DNA of 64,000 nucleotides. Origin: Deltaproteobacteria bacterium. Lineage in GTDB: Bacteria > Myxococcota_A > Polyangia > Polyangiales > Houyiibacteriaceae. Shown here piece after piece: positions 7,244 to 21,895 of the stretch (positions are counted from its first letter, which is position 1; every line of letters begins with the position of its first letter). Location: contig JAEPMI010000018.1 in NCBI GenBank assembly GCA_017644045.1, positions 38,508 to 102,507 of the forward strand, given 5' to 3'. The notes under the pieces were generated by a model that was not told where the DNA came from, did no database searches, and saw only the letters and a list, made by a program, of their open reading frames with translations. The position numbers and the translations under genes are program-made.

Positions 7244-8944
7244 TCACTCGATCGACGGCGGGAGCAGCAGCTCGTAGCTGCCGGTCGCGTCGGTGCGGCC
7301 GCTGGCGATCTCGACGTAGCGGCCGGACTCGGTGCGCGCGAAGGCGCGGACCTCGGCGTCCACCAGGGGCAGCTCGTCGGGGCCGAGCACGTCGCCGGTG
7401 ACCGGCACGGGCGCCTGGAGAACGATGCTCTCCATGAGCGTGGTTCCGGGATCGAGCACGGCGACCTCCGGCATGACGCGCCAGGCGTAGCCGGCGGTGC
7501 TGCCGCCGCGGAAGGTCACGTCGTACACGCCGACATCGAGCGGAACGGTGGCCTGGCCGGTCTCGTCGGCGGTGGCCATCTGGGTCCGGTTGAACTCGCT
7601 CGCCGGTAGACCCTCGAAGGGGCGCGCGAGCGCCGAGGCGGCGACGGTGGCCGAGGCGACCTGCCGGCCGGCGAAGTCGGTGATGCTCGCGCCGAGCTGA
7701 CTCGCGCGCTTCAGCGTGAAGAGCTGGCCACGCAGGATGTCCACGCCCTCGCTGGACGTGATCGAGAGCTCCTCGGTGAGCACCGTGAGCTGACCGGAGA
7801 GCGGGGTGACGACGACCTCGTAGTCGCCCGCCAGAAGGGTCGCGGCGAAGCGGCCGTCTTCGCCCGAGGTCGCGGTGGTCTCGAAGCTCCCCGCGATCCC
7901 GGTGGTCGGGTCCGTCACCGAGTCGGTGCGGAAGGTGATGGTGGCGCCGGCGACCGGATCCTCGTTCGGCGCCTCGACGCGGCCCTCGTACTCGATGACC
8001 TGCGTGGTCGGCACGCGGATGGTGAACTCTTCGGTCAGGAACGCCGGGTCGACCTTGATGGTCGGGAAGAGCGGTCGGTCGCTCGAGGCGCTGACGCGGA
8101 TGAGGTAGCTCTCGACGTTCGGGCCGAGCACCAGCGAGAAGAGACCGTCCTCGTCGGTGAAGGCCGCCGACGAGACCACGCGACCTTCCGCGTCGACGGC
8201 GCGCACCTGCAGGCCTTCCTGCGGCTGCGGCGCGCCGTCCTCCATCGCGAGCACCGAGCCGGCGAGGGTGCAGCCCGCGCGAACCTCTCGCGAGCAGTCC
8301 GTCGCGAGCCCCTCCGGGTAGTCGAAGGGCTGGTAGAGGATCTGAGCGGCGATGCCGGGCTCCGCGACGGGCAGCGCCGGCGGCGTGAAGTAGAGCGGCG
8401 GAAGCGTGGTCAGCCAGCTGCCGTCGGGGCGCATGGTCGAGCTCGGCCGGACCTCGACCGTGAACGTCGCGCCGGCGGGAAGGCGAATGGCGAAGTCGTA
8501 TTCCTGATCGTCCGCCACGCGCGCTTCACCGAAGGTGTTGGTCCGCAGCCGCTGGACCGGCCGGCCCTCGAGGCCGGGTCGGCTGAAGATGAGCTCGGCG
8601 TCGACCCGCTCTCCGCCCCAGCGCACTGTGCCGCGGAGCTCGACATAGGCGTCGAGGCGCACCGGCCACTCGCGCGGCCCTTCGAAGACCACGTCGCCGC
8701 TGCGCCAGGTCGGCAGCGCGCTATCGGTCGCGGCGTTCGGGGTGACCTCGAGGACCATGGTGTAGGGCGTGGTGACGTCGGCGACGCACAGGCCACGGTC
8801 GGAGTCGCAGCTGTACGCGCCGCATTCGGAGTCGTTCGAGCAGACGTTCTGGACCTCGGGGTCGAGGCCCACCAGTCCGCAGCCCGTGAGCACCACCGCT
8901 CCGAGCGCGAGAATCCAGCGTCGGTTCGAAGTCAGTCGGGGCAT
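7244..8944 (-). CDS. lipoprotein with repeated carboxypeptidase-regulatory-like domains
   Basis: A 566-residue lipoprotein (lipobox VVLTGC). After a short Cys-containing segment (VCSNDSECGAYSC) the protein is built from beta-sandwich modules resembling CarboxypepD_reg/Cna-B repeats. Examples are EGLQVRAVDAEGRVVSSAAFTDEDGLF, GATITFRTDS...DGRFAATLLAGDYEVVV and VDAEVRAFARTESGRYVE...DATGSYEL. Such domains are structural or binding modules of surface proteins; no catalytic site is seen. The first ATG giving a signal peptide, at 8944, overlaps the end of the upstream gene by 13 bp, so the two are probably cotranscribed and translationally linked. Confidence 0.65.
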   Translation of the reverse strand: MPRLTSNRRWILALGAVVLTGCGLVGLDPEVQNVCSNDSECGAYSCDSDRGLCVADVTTPYTMVLEVTPNAATDSALPTWRSGDVVFEGPREWPVRLDAYVELRGTVRWGGERVDAELIFSRPGLEGRPVQRLRTNTFGEARVADDQEYDFAIRLPAGATFTVEVRPSSTMRPDGSWLTTLPPLYFTPPALPVAEPGIAAQILYQPFDYPEGLATDCSREVRAGCTLAGSVLAMEDGAPQPQEGLQVRAVDAEGRVVSSAAFTDEDGLFSLVLGPNVESYLIRVSASSDRPLFPTIKVDPAFLTEEFTIRVPTTQVIEYEGRVEAPNEDPVAGATITFRTDSVTDPTTGIAGSFETTATSGEDGRFAATLLAGDYEVVVTPLSGQLTVLTEELSITSSEGVDILRGQLFTLKRASQLGASITDFAGRQVASATVAASALARPFEGLPASEFNRTQMATADETGQATVPLDVGVYDVTFRGGSTAGYAWRVMPEVAVLDPGTTLMESIVLQAPVPVTGDVLGPDELPLVDAEVRAFARTESGRYVEIASGRTDATGSYELLLPPSIE

Positions 8945-9480
8945 GTCGCGAGGTCGGTGGGTGTGCCGTCTTCCGAGAGGGAGTTGATCCACCAGACGGC
9001 GATGTCGATGTCGCCTGGAACGGTGGGAGTGCCTCCGCCTTCGAAGTCTTCCGACACCCGTAGCTCCAGCTTGTGGCACTGCCCACGGGGGAAGAGTGCG
9101 AGGTTGTTGACCGTGAAAGCCAGCGGACGCTCGAGGCTCTCCGTGACTTCGACCTTGCCGAAGTCGACCAGCGTCAGGGGCGCGTCCGGATCGAAGTTCA
9201 AGTAGACCTCGTAGTCGAGGTCGTCATCGAAGTTCGGATCGCGAACGATGACGGCGAAGGTCAGCGACTCGTCGACGTCGCGGTCGAGCGTGACGATCTC
9301 CTCGATCGGGTAGCGGGGCTCGGGCGCCGCCGTGTCGCTCACGATCGACGGCGGGTAGTTCACGTCCTCCGGGATGTCGATCGGATCCGTGATCAGGCAG
9401 CCGGTGGTGAGGGGGGTGAGGAGCATCGCGAGGATGGGAAGGGCGAGCGTCTTCGAAGCGCGCACCGAGCCCATGCCCAT
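8932..9480 (-). CDS. hypothetical lipoprotein upstream in the same operon
   Basis: A 182-residue lipoprotein with a clear signal and lipobox (LTPLTTGC). The mature part is acidic and beta-rich (NYPPSIVSDTAAPEPRYP, then RDPNFDDDLDYEVYLNFDPDAP) and looks like a single Ig-like domain. No family is recognised. Two starts six bases apart (9480 and 9474) give the same signal peptide; an in-frame start further upstream, at 9549, would place 23 polar residues before it. It overlaps the following lipoprotein gene by 13 bp, so the pair may form one surface complex. Confidence 0.55.
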   Translation of the reverse strand: MGMGSVRASKTLALPILAMLLTPLTTGCLITDPIDIPEDVNYPPSIVSDTAAPEPRYPIEEIVTLDRDVDESLTFAVIVRDPNFDDDLDYEVYLNFDPDAPLTLVDFGKVEVTESLERPLAFTVNNLALFPRGQCHKLELRVSEDFEGGGTPTVPGDIDIAVWWINSLSEDGTPTDLATCPD

Positions 9481-9570
9481 GGAAAAAGCAACCGATGTGC
9501 CAGGACTCCTGGTTTCGGAATCATTGGGTTTTTCTCGCGGTGACTTCATCGTCAGCGGATCCGGTCCGAC

Positions 9571-9600
9571 AAAAATGTCCGGGATCCCGGGCCGGTGCAC
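9571..9600 (-). terminator. possible weak terminator after the sigma54 activator
   Basis: Downstream of the activator gene (which ends at 9613 on the minus strand) lies the perfect 12-bp palindrome CCGGGATCCCGG (9579-9590). On the minus strand it is followed by ACATTTTTG, a T-run that is rare in this GC-rich DNA. The stem is short if a GATC loop is allowed, so termination strength is uncertain. Confidence 0.3.
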
Positions 9601-9612
9601 GTCCGGGTTCGG

Positions 9613-11427
<1,815 letters not shown>

Positions 11428-11625
11428 GGGCGCAGCATAGCCGATGGCCCGGGAAAATCGCGGCAATCGACGAGCTCCAGGGCGGGCTTCGTTCACCATC
11501 CCCGGCCGACGGGGGACGCCCGGGCGCCGTGAATCGACGAAAACCGGCCAATTGTCGATCGAGCTGCTCCCGCGGCAGGCCGATCTTGACTTCGGGTCCG
11601 CCGACCGCTCCATTGGTCCCCTGAA

Positions 11626-12240
11626 ATGACCCCCGAGGGACATGCGCGGCGTTCGACCAGGGCACTCCCGGCGAGCGTGTATCGGGTGTGGCTGCGGGTC
11701 GCCGAGCGATACGCGACGGGGCCCGAGTCGGCGGCCGATCTGGTGCACGACGTCCTGACCCGTGCGCTCGGTCGGGGAATCGACGACTGGGAGACGCCGG
11801 CGCGCCAAGCCTGGATGAGGGGAGCGCTTCGCAAGCACGCGGCCTTCGTCGCGCGAACCGCCGCCCGTCGGCGAGCCCGTGAGGAGACCGCGTCCGTGCC
11901 CGATACGGAGCCGATGGCCGCTCGCCGGCTCTCACCCGCGGCGCTGGCGCGCCTACCGAAGTCGCTCCGGCGCCTCGCGACGCTTCTCTCGGCCGACCTC
12001 CGGCGCGAGGAGTTGCTCTATCTGCTGGGCATCTCGGACCAGGCCTTCCGCCAGCGGCTCAGCGCCTTCCGTCGCGTGCTCCGAGGCATCGGTGACGACG
12101 ACCTGGCCCCGCAGCCGCCGGCGCCATCGACCGACGGTCGTCGGCGCGCGCCCCTGATCGACGCAGCGGCTCGCCATCAGGGCGGCCGGGTGGTCGGCAC
12201 GCACGACCCGGACGGTCACCTCCTGCTCTTCGTGGAGTGA
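11626..12240 (+). CDS. divergent sigma-70-like (ECF-type) factor
   Basis: A 204-residue protein with the two-domain layout of ECF sigma factors. A region-2-like helical segment spans about 17-85 (ESAADLVHDVLTRALGRG, then basic ALRKHAAFVARTAARRRARE). A region-4-like segment spans about 105-150 (LARLPKSLRRLATLL.ADLRREELLYLLGISDQAFRQRLSAFRRVLR) and matches a helix-turn-helix. Both are degenerate compared with canonical ECFs. About 50 extra residues follow, ending in THDPDGHLLLFVE. No anti-sigma gene is adjacent. The VOC gene follows after 63 bp and has the similar phrase DPDGHTLSFF, probably a coincidence. Confidence 0.55.
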   Translation: MTPEGHARRSTRALPASVYRVWLRVAERYATGPESAADLVHDVLTRALGRGIDDWETPARQAWMRGALRKHAAFVARTAARRRAREETASVPDTEPMAARRLSPAALARLPKSLRRLATLLSADLRREELLYLLGISDQAFRQRLSAFRRVLRGIGDDDLAPQPPAPSTDGRRRAPLIDAAARHQGGRVVGTHDPDGHLLLFVE

Positions 12241-12303
12241 GGTCATTTTCTCGCTCACGTTCGGCCCACCCTCGGCAACCGGGGAGTAGCGAAAGGAGAT
12301 CGC

Positions 12304-12693
12304 ATGCTTTTCAACTCGAAGCTTCAGGACATGGCCATCGTCTTCATGGTGGCGGATCTCGACCGGACCGAGCGTTTCTACCGGGACGTCGTGGACATCG
12401 CCCTCGAGCGTGACGGGGAGGGTGAGTTCACCTACCTCCAGACCCGCTTGATGAACGGTGCCGTGACGCTGGTGTTCTTCCAGGGCGAGTCCAAGAGCGG
12501 GACCACCCCCCAGATCGTCTTCGGACTCGACAAAGGGGGCATCGACGACCTCGCCGATTCGCTCGCCCGAGGCGGGGTCACGCTGATCACCGGCGTCACC
12601 GAAGCCCCCGGCGGTTGGTCCGTCGACTTCGAAGACCCCGACGGCCACACCCTCTCGTTCTTCCAGGAGGGCGACAAGCCCCGCCGGCTCTAG
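12304..12693 (+). CDS. VOC (glyoxalase/bleomycin-resistance) superfamily protein
   Basis: A 129-residue single-domain protein with the paired beta-alpha-beta-beta-beta units of the vicinal-oxygen-chelate fold. The first unit starts MAIVFMVADLDRTERFYRDVVDI; the second ends VDFEDPDGHTLSFFQ, where the C-terminal Asp-Pro-Asp-Gly-His is the common VOC signature. Its exact metal chemistry or ligand cannot be read. A strong ribosome binding site (AAAGGAG at 12293-12299) precedes the ATG, better than most genes here. Its last 4 bp overlap the convergent gene. Confidence 0.75.
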   Translation: MLFNSKLQDMAIVFMVADLDRTERFYRDVVDIALERDGEGEFTYLQTRLMNGAVTLVFFQGESKSGTTPQIVFGLDKGGIDDLADSLARGGVTLITGVTEAPGGWSVDFEDPDGHTLSFFQEGDKPRRL

Positions 12694-13394
12694 ATCCGAA
12701 CGCGGAAGCCGAAGCTCGGTGTGAGCACCAGGCCGAAGCGGTTCAGGTCCAGATCGCCATGGCTCGCGAACCAGCCTTCCGCCCACGCGGTGACCTCGAC
12801 GAAGGCATGCAGCCGCCGGAACCCGGCGGCCATGCCGATCACTGCGCCGGCGCGGAGGGCGGTTCCCGTGGCCAGCTCGTAGTCGCCGCGGAGCTGTAGC
12901 TCGCCGCGCGCGTGCTCGACCCCGAGCCGCACCCCGATCCACGCGTCGTAGAGCCCGCCGATGTCCGCGCCGTAGGCGGCGCGCACCTCGCCGCCGAAGC
13001 GCGCACCGGAGCCGCGGTCGTCGTCGTCCGGGATCGCGCCGGCGAAGGGCGACACCGCGAAGATCAACGCCTTCCGCGTCGAGCCGTTGGCCAGCACGAT
13101 CTCGCGCCGGAGGTCGAGGCGCACCATCGGACCCGCGACCATCAACCCGAGGTCGAAGCGGTCCAGGCCGTAGCGACCCATCGCCACGGGCACCATGCCG
13201 CCGCTCTCGGCGACCTGCCGGTAGCTGCTCTCCGCCGGTCCATGCTCGCGCATGTTCCCGACCGGCACCCGCACCGCCGCGCCCGCGGCCAGATCGGTCC
13301 GGTGCTCCGGCGTGGTCGAGCCCCCCTCCCACGAGGGGTTCGCCGCCGCGCAGCCCACTCCGAGGCAGGCCAGGATCGTCAGGGCGCGAACCAT
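12690..13394 (-). CDS. hypothetical lipoprotein, beta-barrel-like
   Basis: A 234-residue exported protein with lipobox LACLGVGC near residue 15. The body consists of alternating strands of the outer-membrane-barrel type (GRYGLDRFDLGLMVAGPMVRLDLRREI, ALRAGAVIGMAAGFRRLHAFVEVTAWAEG) and ends in a C-terminal aromatic/beta strand (FGLVLTPSFGFRVRI). It probably sits at the outer membrane. No family name can be given. The start at 13394 is preferred over 13406, which adds only four residues. Confidence 0.5.
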   Translation of the reverse strand: MVRALTILACLGVGCAAANPSWEGGSTTPEHRTDLAAGAAVRVPVGNMREHGPAESSYRQVAESGGMVPVAMGRYGLDRFDLGLMVAGPMVRLDLRREIVLANGSTRKALIFAVSPFAGAIPDDDDRGSGARFGGEVRAAYGADIGGLYDAWIGVRLGVEHARGELQLRGDYELATGTALRAGAVIGMAAGFRRLHAFVEVTAWAEGWFASHGDLDLNRFGLVLTPSFGFRVRI

Positions 13395-13594
13395 CGTCCC
13401 GACCATAGCGCGCCCCGCGTTCCCGTCACGGTCTCGCGTGTACCGGGCTCGACCGAAGCCCGCCAGCATCGCCGCCACGGCTCGCTCCCATCGTTGCTTG
13501 GCGGTCCGTGGCGCGCCGAGGACGCCCACCCCTGCGAGCTCCACCCACCGATCGAGAGGATGCCGTCCTGCGAGGACCACCGCTTCTGGGCGAC

Positions 13595-14527
13595 TCAGAT
13601 GAGGATCGGCACCTGGCACTCGGTCTCGGGCGTGAGCCACTTGATCGCGTTCAGCCAGAAGCGCTCGAGCTCGTACTCCGGATGGTCGTTCCACTCCGAG
13701 TCGTAGGTGATCCACTCGTCTCCCCAGACGAGAACCTTGCCTTCGCCGAGCGTCGCCGCTCGCAGCACGACGAAGCCACCTTCCCGAGCGACGACGTCGC
13801 CCTCGCCGACCACCTCGTAGCCGTTGTCGACGCCCACCTGGGTGACCATCTCCGACACGGGGTGGGTCTCCCACCCGGTCACCGGGACCGTCGGTGAGCC
13901 CGCCAGGATGGGAGTGGCGTCGTACTGCAGACCGCTGGGCGCGAGGAGCTGGTTCACGTTCGTCCGTTCGTCCGGGCTGCCGTAGCCGATCAAGGTCATG
14001 AGACCGCCGCCGCTCTCCAGCCAACCGCGCAGCGCGTCGACCTCGGCGTCGGAGTACGCACGCCCACGAAGGTCCTGCGCGACGATGACTTGGTAGGGCT
14101 CGAGCAGCTCCGGCGTGAGCGTGGTGTCGCCCAGCGCCGTCGCGCCGATGTCGCTGCGCTCGTCGAGCCAGGTCGCGAAGACGTCGCCGTCGCCCCACTC
14201 GCCGGGCTCACCGAGCGTCGCGATGATCAGGCAATCGCAGATCCCGTCGCCGCCCTCGTCGACGTCGTCGATGACCCCGTTGAGGTCGTTGTCGATCCCG
14301 TCGCAGACCTCGGGGCCCATCGTGCCGTCGGGCAATGGGCCGATGTCGCGACCCCCACCGCCGAAGTCCCGGGTGGCGCCGTCGGTCATCGACATCGAGC
14401 CGTCGCCCATCGTCGCGTCCGTGTCGTCGCCTTCTCCGTCCCCGTCCCCGCCGCCTCCGTCACATGAACAGCCGACGAGGGCGAAGACCAGGAGCGAGGG
14501 GCCGATGGCACGGAGAACGTGGTTCAC
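13595..14527 (-). CDS. MopE-like lipoprotein with GATase1/ThuA-like domain (paralogue of 3494-4645)
   Basis: A 310-residue lipoprotein starting at GTG, with lipobox FALVGC followed by a Gly/Asp/Ser-rich linker. A MopE-type segment (VCDGIDNDLNGVIDDVDEGGDG) precedes an alpha/beta domain. The domain shares its motifs with the protein at 3494-4645: LEPYQVIVAQDL, a GGGLMTLIGYGS loop, GEGKVLVWGDEWITYDSEW and a final FWLNAIKWLTP. The two are clear paralogues about 10 kb apart. The MopE repeat here has lost the Cys of the DNDCD motif. No catalytic residues are obvious; a cell-surface binding role is inferred. Confidence 0.6.
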   Translation of the reverse strand: MNHVLRAIGPSLLVFALVGCSCDGGGGDGDGEGDDTDATMGDGSMSMTDGATRDFGGGGRDIGPLPDGTMGPEVCDGIDNDLNGVIDDVDEGGDGICDCLIIATLGEPGEWGDGDVFATWLDERSDIGATALGDTTLTPELLEPYQVIVAQDLRGRAYSDAEVDALRGWLESGGGLMTLIGYGSPDERTNVNQLLAPSGLQYDATPILAGSPTVPVTGWETHPVSEMVTQVGVDNGYEVVGEGDVVAREGGFVVLRAATLGEGKVLVWGDEWITYDSEWNDHPEYELERFWLNAIKWLTPETECQVPILI

Positions 14528-14665
14528 TCGATCACGGTACGCCAAAGGATCGGTCTTCGCCCACCTTCTGCCGCGGTGGCGCGCATTGCCCCGGTCCGGT
14601 CTCGCGACGCGTCGGTTACGGTCACGAGGTAGCCGATCGGGGAGCATGGCTACGGGAGTCGACCG

Positions 14666-16726
<2,061 letters not shown>

Positions 16727-16729
16727 GGG

Positions 16730-17653
16730 TCAGCGACCGAGGAGCCAGTAGGCGGCGAAGGCCGCGGCGCCCGCAGCCACCACCGCGGGGACGACCTTGG
16801 CGACGCGCAGGGTGGTGGAGGGGAGCGCGCCCGCCGGGCTCACGCGCGGAGGGTCACCGAAGACCCACAGGGTGGAGCCGTTCTCCAGGCCCACCTCCCA
16901 GGCCGCGACTCGGCTCAGCCGGAGGTGCTGGTGCAGCACGCGGCCACCATCGGGTACACCGGGGTGCTCGCAGAGCTTCCGAACCAGGACTCGCAGTGGG
17001 TCGCTCGAGCCCGCGGCGTCGCGGTAGCCGCCCTGCCGCACGAGGTCCTCGATGTGAGCGCCGCGCTGCTCGTGCATCGTCTCGCCGCCGTGGTCGCCCT
17101 CGTTGAGCGCGAGGAAGACCGCGTTGGGCAGCTCGTCGGACTCGTGCACGCGGATGACCTGACACTCCTCGATCCGCGCCCAGGCGGTCGGGTGACCGTA
17201 GAGCCCGCCGGAGCCGACGCACTGCGGGCACTGGACGTGACCCCGACCGTTGCATTGGAAGCAGGCTTGCGAGTGCTTGCCGTGCTGGATCCGCCCCGCC
17301 CCGTCGCAGCGAGTGCAGGTCATGTCCCCCATACCCGAGCAGAGCCCGCAGTCCATGTGGACTCGGACGCCGGGAACGACGGCGCTCGCCTCGTGGCCCA
17401 CCGGCGGGTCCGCAGGGAGCGGAATGTCGATGGCCCACGGATCCGGCCCTGGCTCGTTGAGGCTCGGTCGCGACGGCGCAGCCTCCAGCCGATAGCGCAC
17501 GCCCCGCGCCTCGTAGACGGAGGTGAGCACGACCTGCACCGGGCCGACCGGCTCCACCTTCGCGATCGCCAGCGACCCCGGATCGGCTCGCGCCCACGAG
17601 CGCTGGGCCTTCCAGCGGGCGAGCGCGTCGAGCGCGGCGGCGCGGTCATCCAT
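16730..17653 (-). CDS. membrane-anchored protein with DnaJ-type zinc finger but no J domain
   Basis: A 307-residue protein whose centre (about 100-150) holds four perfect CxxCxGxG modules (CGLCSGMG, CTRCDGAG, CFQCNGRG, CPQCVGSG), the two-zinc cysteine-rich domain of DnaJ. The J domain is absent. A single hydrophobic segment near the C terminus (VVPAVVAAGAAAFAAYWLL) should anchor it in the inner membrane with the zinc domain in the cytoplasm. The flanking regions are unrecognised. It could bind unfolded client protein or scaffold redox or chaperone activity. It ends 3 bp from the convergent di-heme gene. Confidence 0.65.
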   Translation of the reverse strand: MDDRAAALDALARWKAQRSWARADPGSLAIAKVEPVGPVQVVLTSVYEARGVRYRLEAAPSRPSLNEPGPDPWAIDIPLPADPPVGHEASAVVPGVRVHMDCGLCSGMGDMTCTRCDGAGRIQHGKHSQACFQCNGRGHVQCPQCVGSGGLYGHPTAWARIEECQVIRVHESDELPNAVFLALNEGDHGGETMHEQRGAHIEDLVRQGGYRDAAGSSDPLRVLVRKLCEHPGVPDGGRVLHQHLRLSRVAAWEVGLENGSTLWVFGDPPRVSPAGALPSTTLRVAKVVPAVVAAGAAAFAAYWLLGR

Positions 17654-17671
17654 CCGCCGCAGCGTACAGCG

Positions 17672-18646
17672 TCAGCCGAGCATCGTGGCGAAGCGTTCCC
17701 GGATGATGGCGTTCGCTTCGGCCATGATGCGGTCGACGAGCTCCTTCACGGTCGGGATGTCGCGGATCAAGCCGACCACCATCCCGCAGGACCACGCGCC
17801 AGCGTCCATCTCGCCTTCCATCATCACCTTCGGGTAGACGCCCGCGACCTCCGGGAGGATGTCCTGGATGGTCAGCGCGTCGCCGAGGTCCTTCTCCTTC
17901 TCGAGTAGGCGTTCGACGGCGGCGTTGGAGAGCACCCGCTCGGTGTTCCGCAGCGGTCGCATGATCAGGCGCGTGTCGAGCTCGGTCGCGCGGAGGATCG
18001 CCTCCTTCACGTTCTCGTGGACCGGCGCCTCCTTCGTGGCGATGAAGCGGGTGCCCATGTTGATGCCGTCGGCGCCGAGCGCGAGCGACGCGACCAGGCT
18101 CCGTCCGTCGGCCATGCCGCCGCTGGCGACGAAGGGGATCTCGAGCTCCTCCGCCGCGCGCGGCAGCAGGATGAAGTTGGGGATGTCGTCTTCGCCCGGG
18201 TGGCCGCCGCACTCGAAGCCATCGACGCTCACGGCGTCGCAGCCGATGGACTGCGCCTTGAGCGCGTGCCGGATGCTGGTGCACTTGTGGATGACCTTGA
18301 TGCCGGCCTCCTTCAGCGGCGGGAGCACCTGGGCCGGGTTGTTGCCGGCGGTCTCGACCACGGTTACGCCGCCCTCGAGGATCGCGCGGACGTAGCCCGG
18401 GTAGTCGGGCTGAGTGAGCGTCGGAAGGAACGTCAGGTTCACGCCGAAGGGCTTGTCCGTGAGCGTCTTGCACTTGGCGATCTCGGTGGCGAGATCGTCC
18501 GGCGTCTTCTGGGTCAGCCCGGTGATGATGCCGAGCCCGCCAGCCTCACTGACCGCCGCGGCCAGCTCGGCGAAGCCGACGTAGTGCATGCCGCCCTGCA
18601 CGATGGGGTGCTCGATGCCGAAGAGCTCGGTGATGCGTGTCTTCAT
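17672..18646 (-). CDS. nitronate monooxygenase (2-nitropropane dioxygenase family)
   Basis: A 324-residue FMN-dependent TIM-barrel enzyme. It opens with FGIEHPIVQGGMHYVG, continues with AVSEAGGLGIITG, and has the phosphate-binding AGNNPAQVLPPLKEAGIKVIHK and PFVASGGMADGRSL segments typical of the family. It oxidises alkyl nitronates such as propionate-3-nitronate to carbonyls plus nitrite, a detoxification role. The gene follows the HxlR regulator by 23 bp on the same strand, a common pairing that suggests local control. No membrane segment or signal is seen. Some homologues have other flavin reactions, so the substrate is inferred. Confidence 0.8.
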   Translation of the reverse strand: MKTRITELFGIEHPIVQGGMHYVGFAELAAAVSEAGGLGIITGLTQKTPDDLATEIAKCKTLTDKPFGVNLTFLPTLTQPDYPGYVRAILEGGVTVVETAGNNPAQVLPPLKEAGIKVIHKCTSIRHALKAQSIGCDAVSVDGFECGGHPGEDDIPNFILLPRAAEELEIPFVASGGMADGRSLVASLALGADGINMGTRFIATKEAPVHENVKEAILRATELDTRLIMRPLRNTERVLSNAAVERLLEKEKDLGDALTIQDILPEVAGVYPKVMMEGEMDAGAWSCGMVVGLIRDIPTVKELVDRIMAEANAIIRERFATMLG

Positions 18647-18669
18647 GTCGTCTCCATGCCCCTCGGGGC

Positions 18670-19167
18670 TCAGTCGTCTTGGCTCGCGTGCCAGCGCTCC
18701 AGCTGGGCGTCGCTCGCGCCGGGGCCCGGTCGCAGCTCCAGATCCCGGCTCGGGATCGGGGTTCCGTCGGCGCGGCGAATGCGCACGGGCAGGATCGGCG
18801 AACCGGTCTGCCGGTCGTGCACCAGCATTGGCTCGCGCTCCTCACCGAAGACCCAGCGGTCACCCCACTGCCGGAGCGCGGTGAATACGGTCAGCAGGTC
18901 CTTGCCCTTCGACGTCAGGCGGTACTCGTAGCGAGCGCCGAACTGGCCCGCGTCCACCTTGGTGAACACGCCCTCGTCGACCAGATGGGCCAGCCGCTTG
19001 GACAGCACGTTCTTCGAGATCCGCAGGTGCCTCTCGAAGTCCGCGAAGCGACGGGTGCCGAGAAAGGCCTCGCGCAGGATCATCAGCGTCCAACCATCGC
19101 CGAGGATCTCGAGCGAGCGCGCGATGGCGCAGTGGGGGTCGTCGTAGCCGCGGTGCATGGGCGCCAA
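18670..19167 (-). CDS. HxlR-family transcriptional regulator
   Basis: A 165-residue winged-helix DNA-binding protein. It carries the HxlR core CAIARSLEILGDGWTLMILREA, then RFADFERHLRISKNVLSKRLAHLVDEG as recognition helix, and a wing (YEYRLTSKGKDLL). About 70 residues follow the domain. It is the first gene of a minus-strand operon with the nitronate monooxygenase and divides a 40-bp gap with the divergent molybdoenzyme, so it probably controls both. A start three residues later (19158, MHRGYD) is possible. Confidence 0.8.
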   Translation of the reverse strand: MAPMHRGYDDPHCAIARSLEILGDGWTLMILREAFLGTRRFADFERHLRISKNVLSKRLAHLVDEGVFTKVDAGQFGARYEYRLTSKGKDLLTVFTALRQWGDRWVFGEEREPMLVHDRQTGSPILPVRIRRADGTPIPSRDLELRPGPGASDAQLERWHASQDD

Positions 19168-19207
19168 TGTGGTTGCATAAAGAGACCAGATTGTCTAGCG
19201 TCGACCC
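19168..19207. promoter_or_regulatory. divergent control region HxlR / molybdoenzyme
   Basis: Only 40 bp separate the two start codons, so the operators must overlap here. The stretch is AT-richer than its surroundings and holds an inverted repeat AGAC-CAGATT-GTCT (19183-19196). HxlR regulators usually bind short inverted repeats at such sites. I cannot place -10 or -35 elements with confidence. Confidence 0.35.
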
Positions 19208-21454
<2,247 letters not shown>

Positions 21455-21457
21455 GGG

Positions 21458-21820
21458 TCAGTTGCCGATGACGACCTGAGTCGCGCCGGCACCCTTCAGC
21501 CACTCGGCGCCGCGCTCGGTCAGCTCGCCGAGCAAGACCAGGTCTTCGCCTTCGACCTTCGCGCCGCAGCCGAGTCCCTTCTTCATCTTCCTGCAGAGCT
21601 CGTCGAGCCGCGACGAGGGCAGCCCGCTGACGCGGGTGACGGTCTTCCCGCCGCGGCCCTTCTTCTCGCGCCGGAGCACGATCTTCCCGGTCAATGGCGC
21701 TGGCCCCGCCGGAGTCTTCGCCTCGGCGGTCTCGGGCTTCTTCTCCTGCTTGGGCAGGTCCTTGCCGAGGCCCTGAAGCGCCGCGAAGGGGTTGTTGAAG
21801 CCAGCGTCTTTGTCGCCCAT
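21458..21820 (-). CDS. SUI1/YciH-family translation initiation-like factor
   Basis: A 120-residue protein with a 50-residue charged N-terminal tail (KQEKKPETAEAK...), then the SUI1 fold: GKIVLRREKKGRGGKTVTRVSGLP, LDELCRKMKKGLGCGAKVEGEDLVLLG and a C-terminal ATQVVIGN. These are the signature strands of the eIF1/YciH family, which acts on initiation-codon discrimination on the small ribosomal subunit. It ends 3 bp from the convergent molybdoenzyme gene. The start at 21820 is the only one giving the domain with a sensible tail. Confidence 0.85.
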   Translation of the reverse strand: MGDKDAGFNNPFAALQGLGKDLPKQEKKPETAEAKTPAGPAPLTGKIVLRREKKGRGGKTVTRVSGLPSSRLDELCRKMKKGLGCGAKVEGEDLVLLGELTERGAEWLKGAGATQVVIGN

Positions 21821-21872
21821 CGAGCGTGAGCGTAGCAGGATGCGGCCCTCCCGCCCGACGCCGTCAGGTGGT

Positions 21873-21895
21873 GTCCACTGGACCGGGTCTGACCC
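21873..21895. repeat. two adjacent perfect short inverted repeats
   Basis: GTCCACTGGAC (21873-21883) and GGGTCTGACCC (21885-21895) are each perfect 5+1+5 inverted repeats, separated by one base. GGGTCTGACCC-type palindromes are often seen at the ends of REP/RAYT-like repeat units in GC-rich genomes. No transposase is nearby, so this may be a remnant. A second copy is not seen in this window. Confidence 0.45.
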
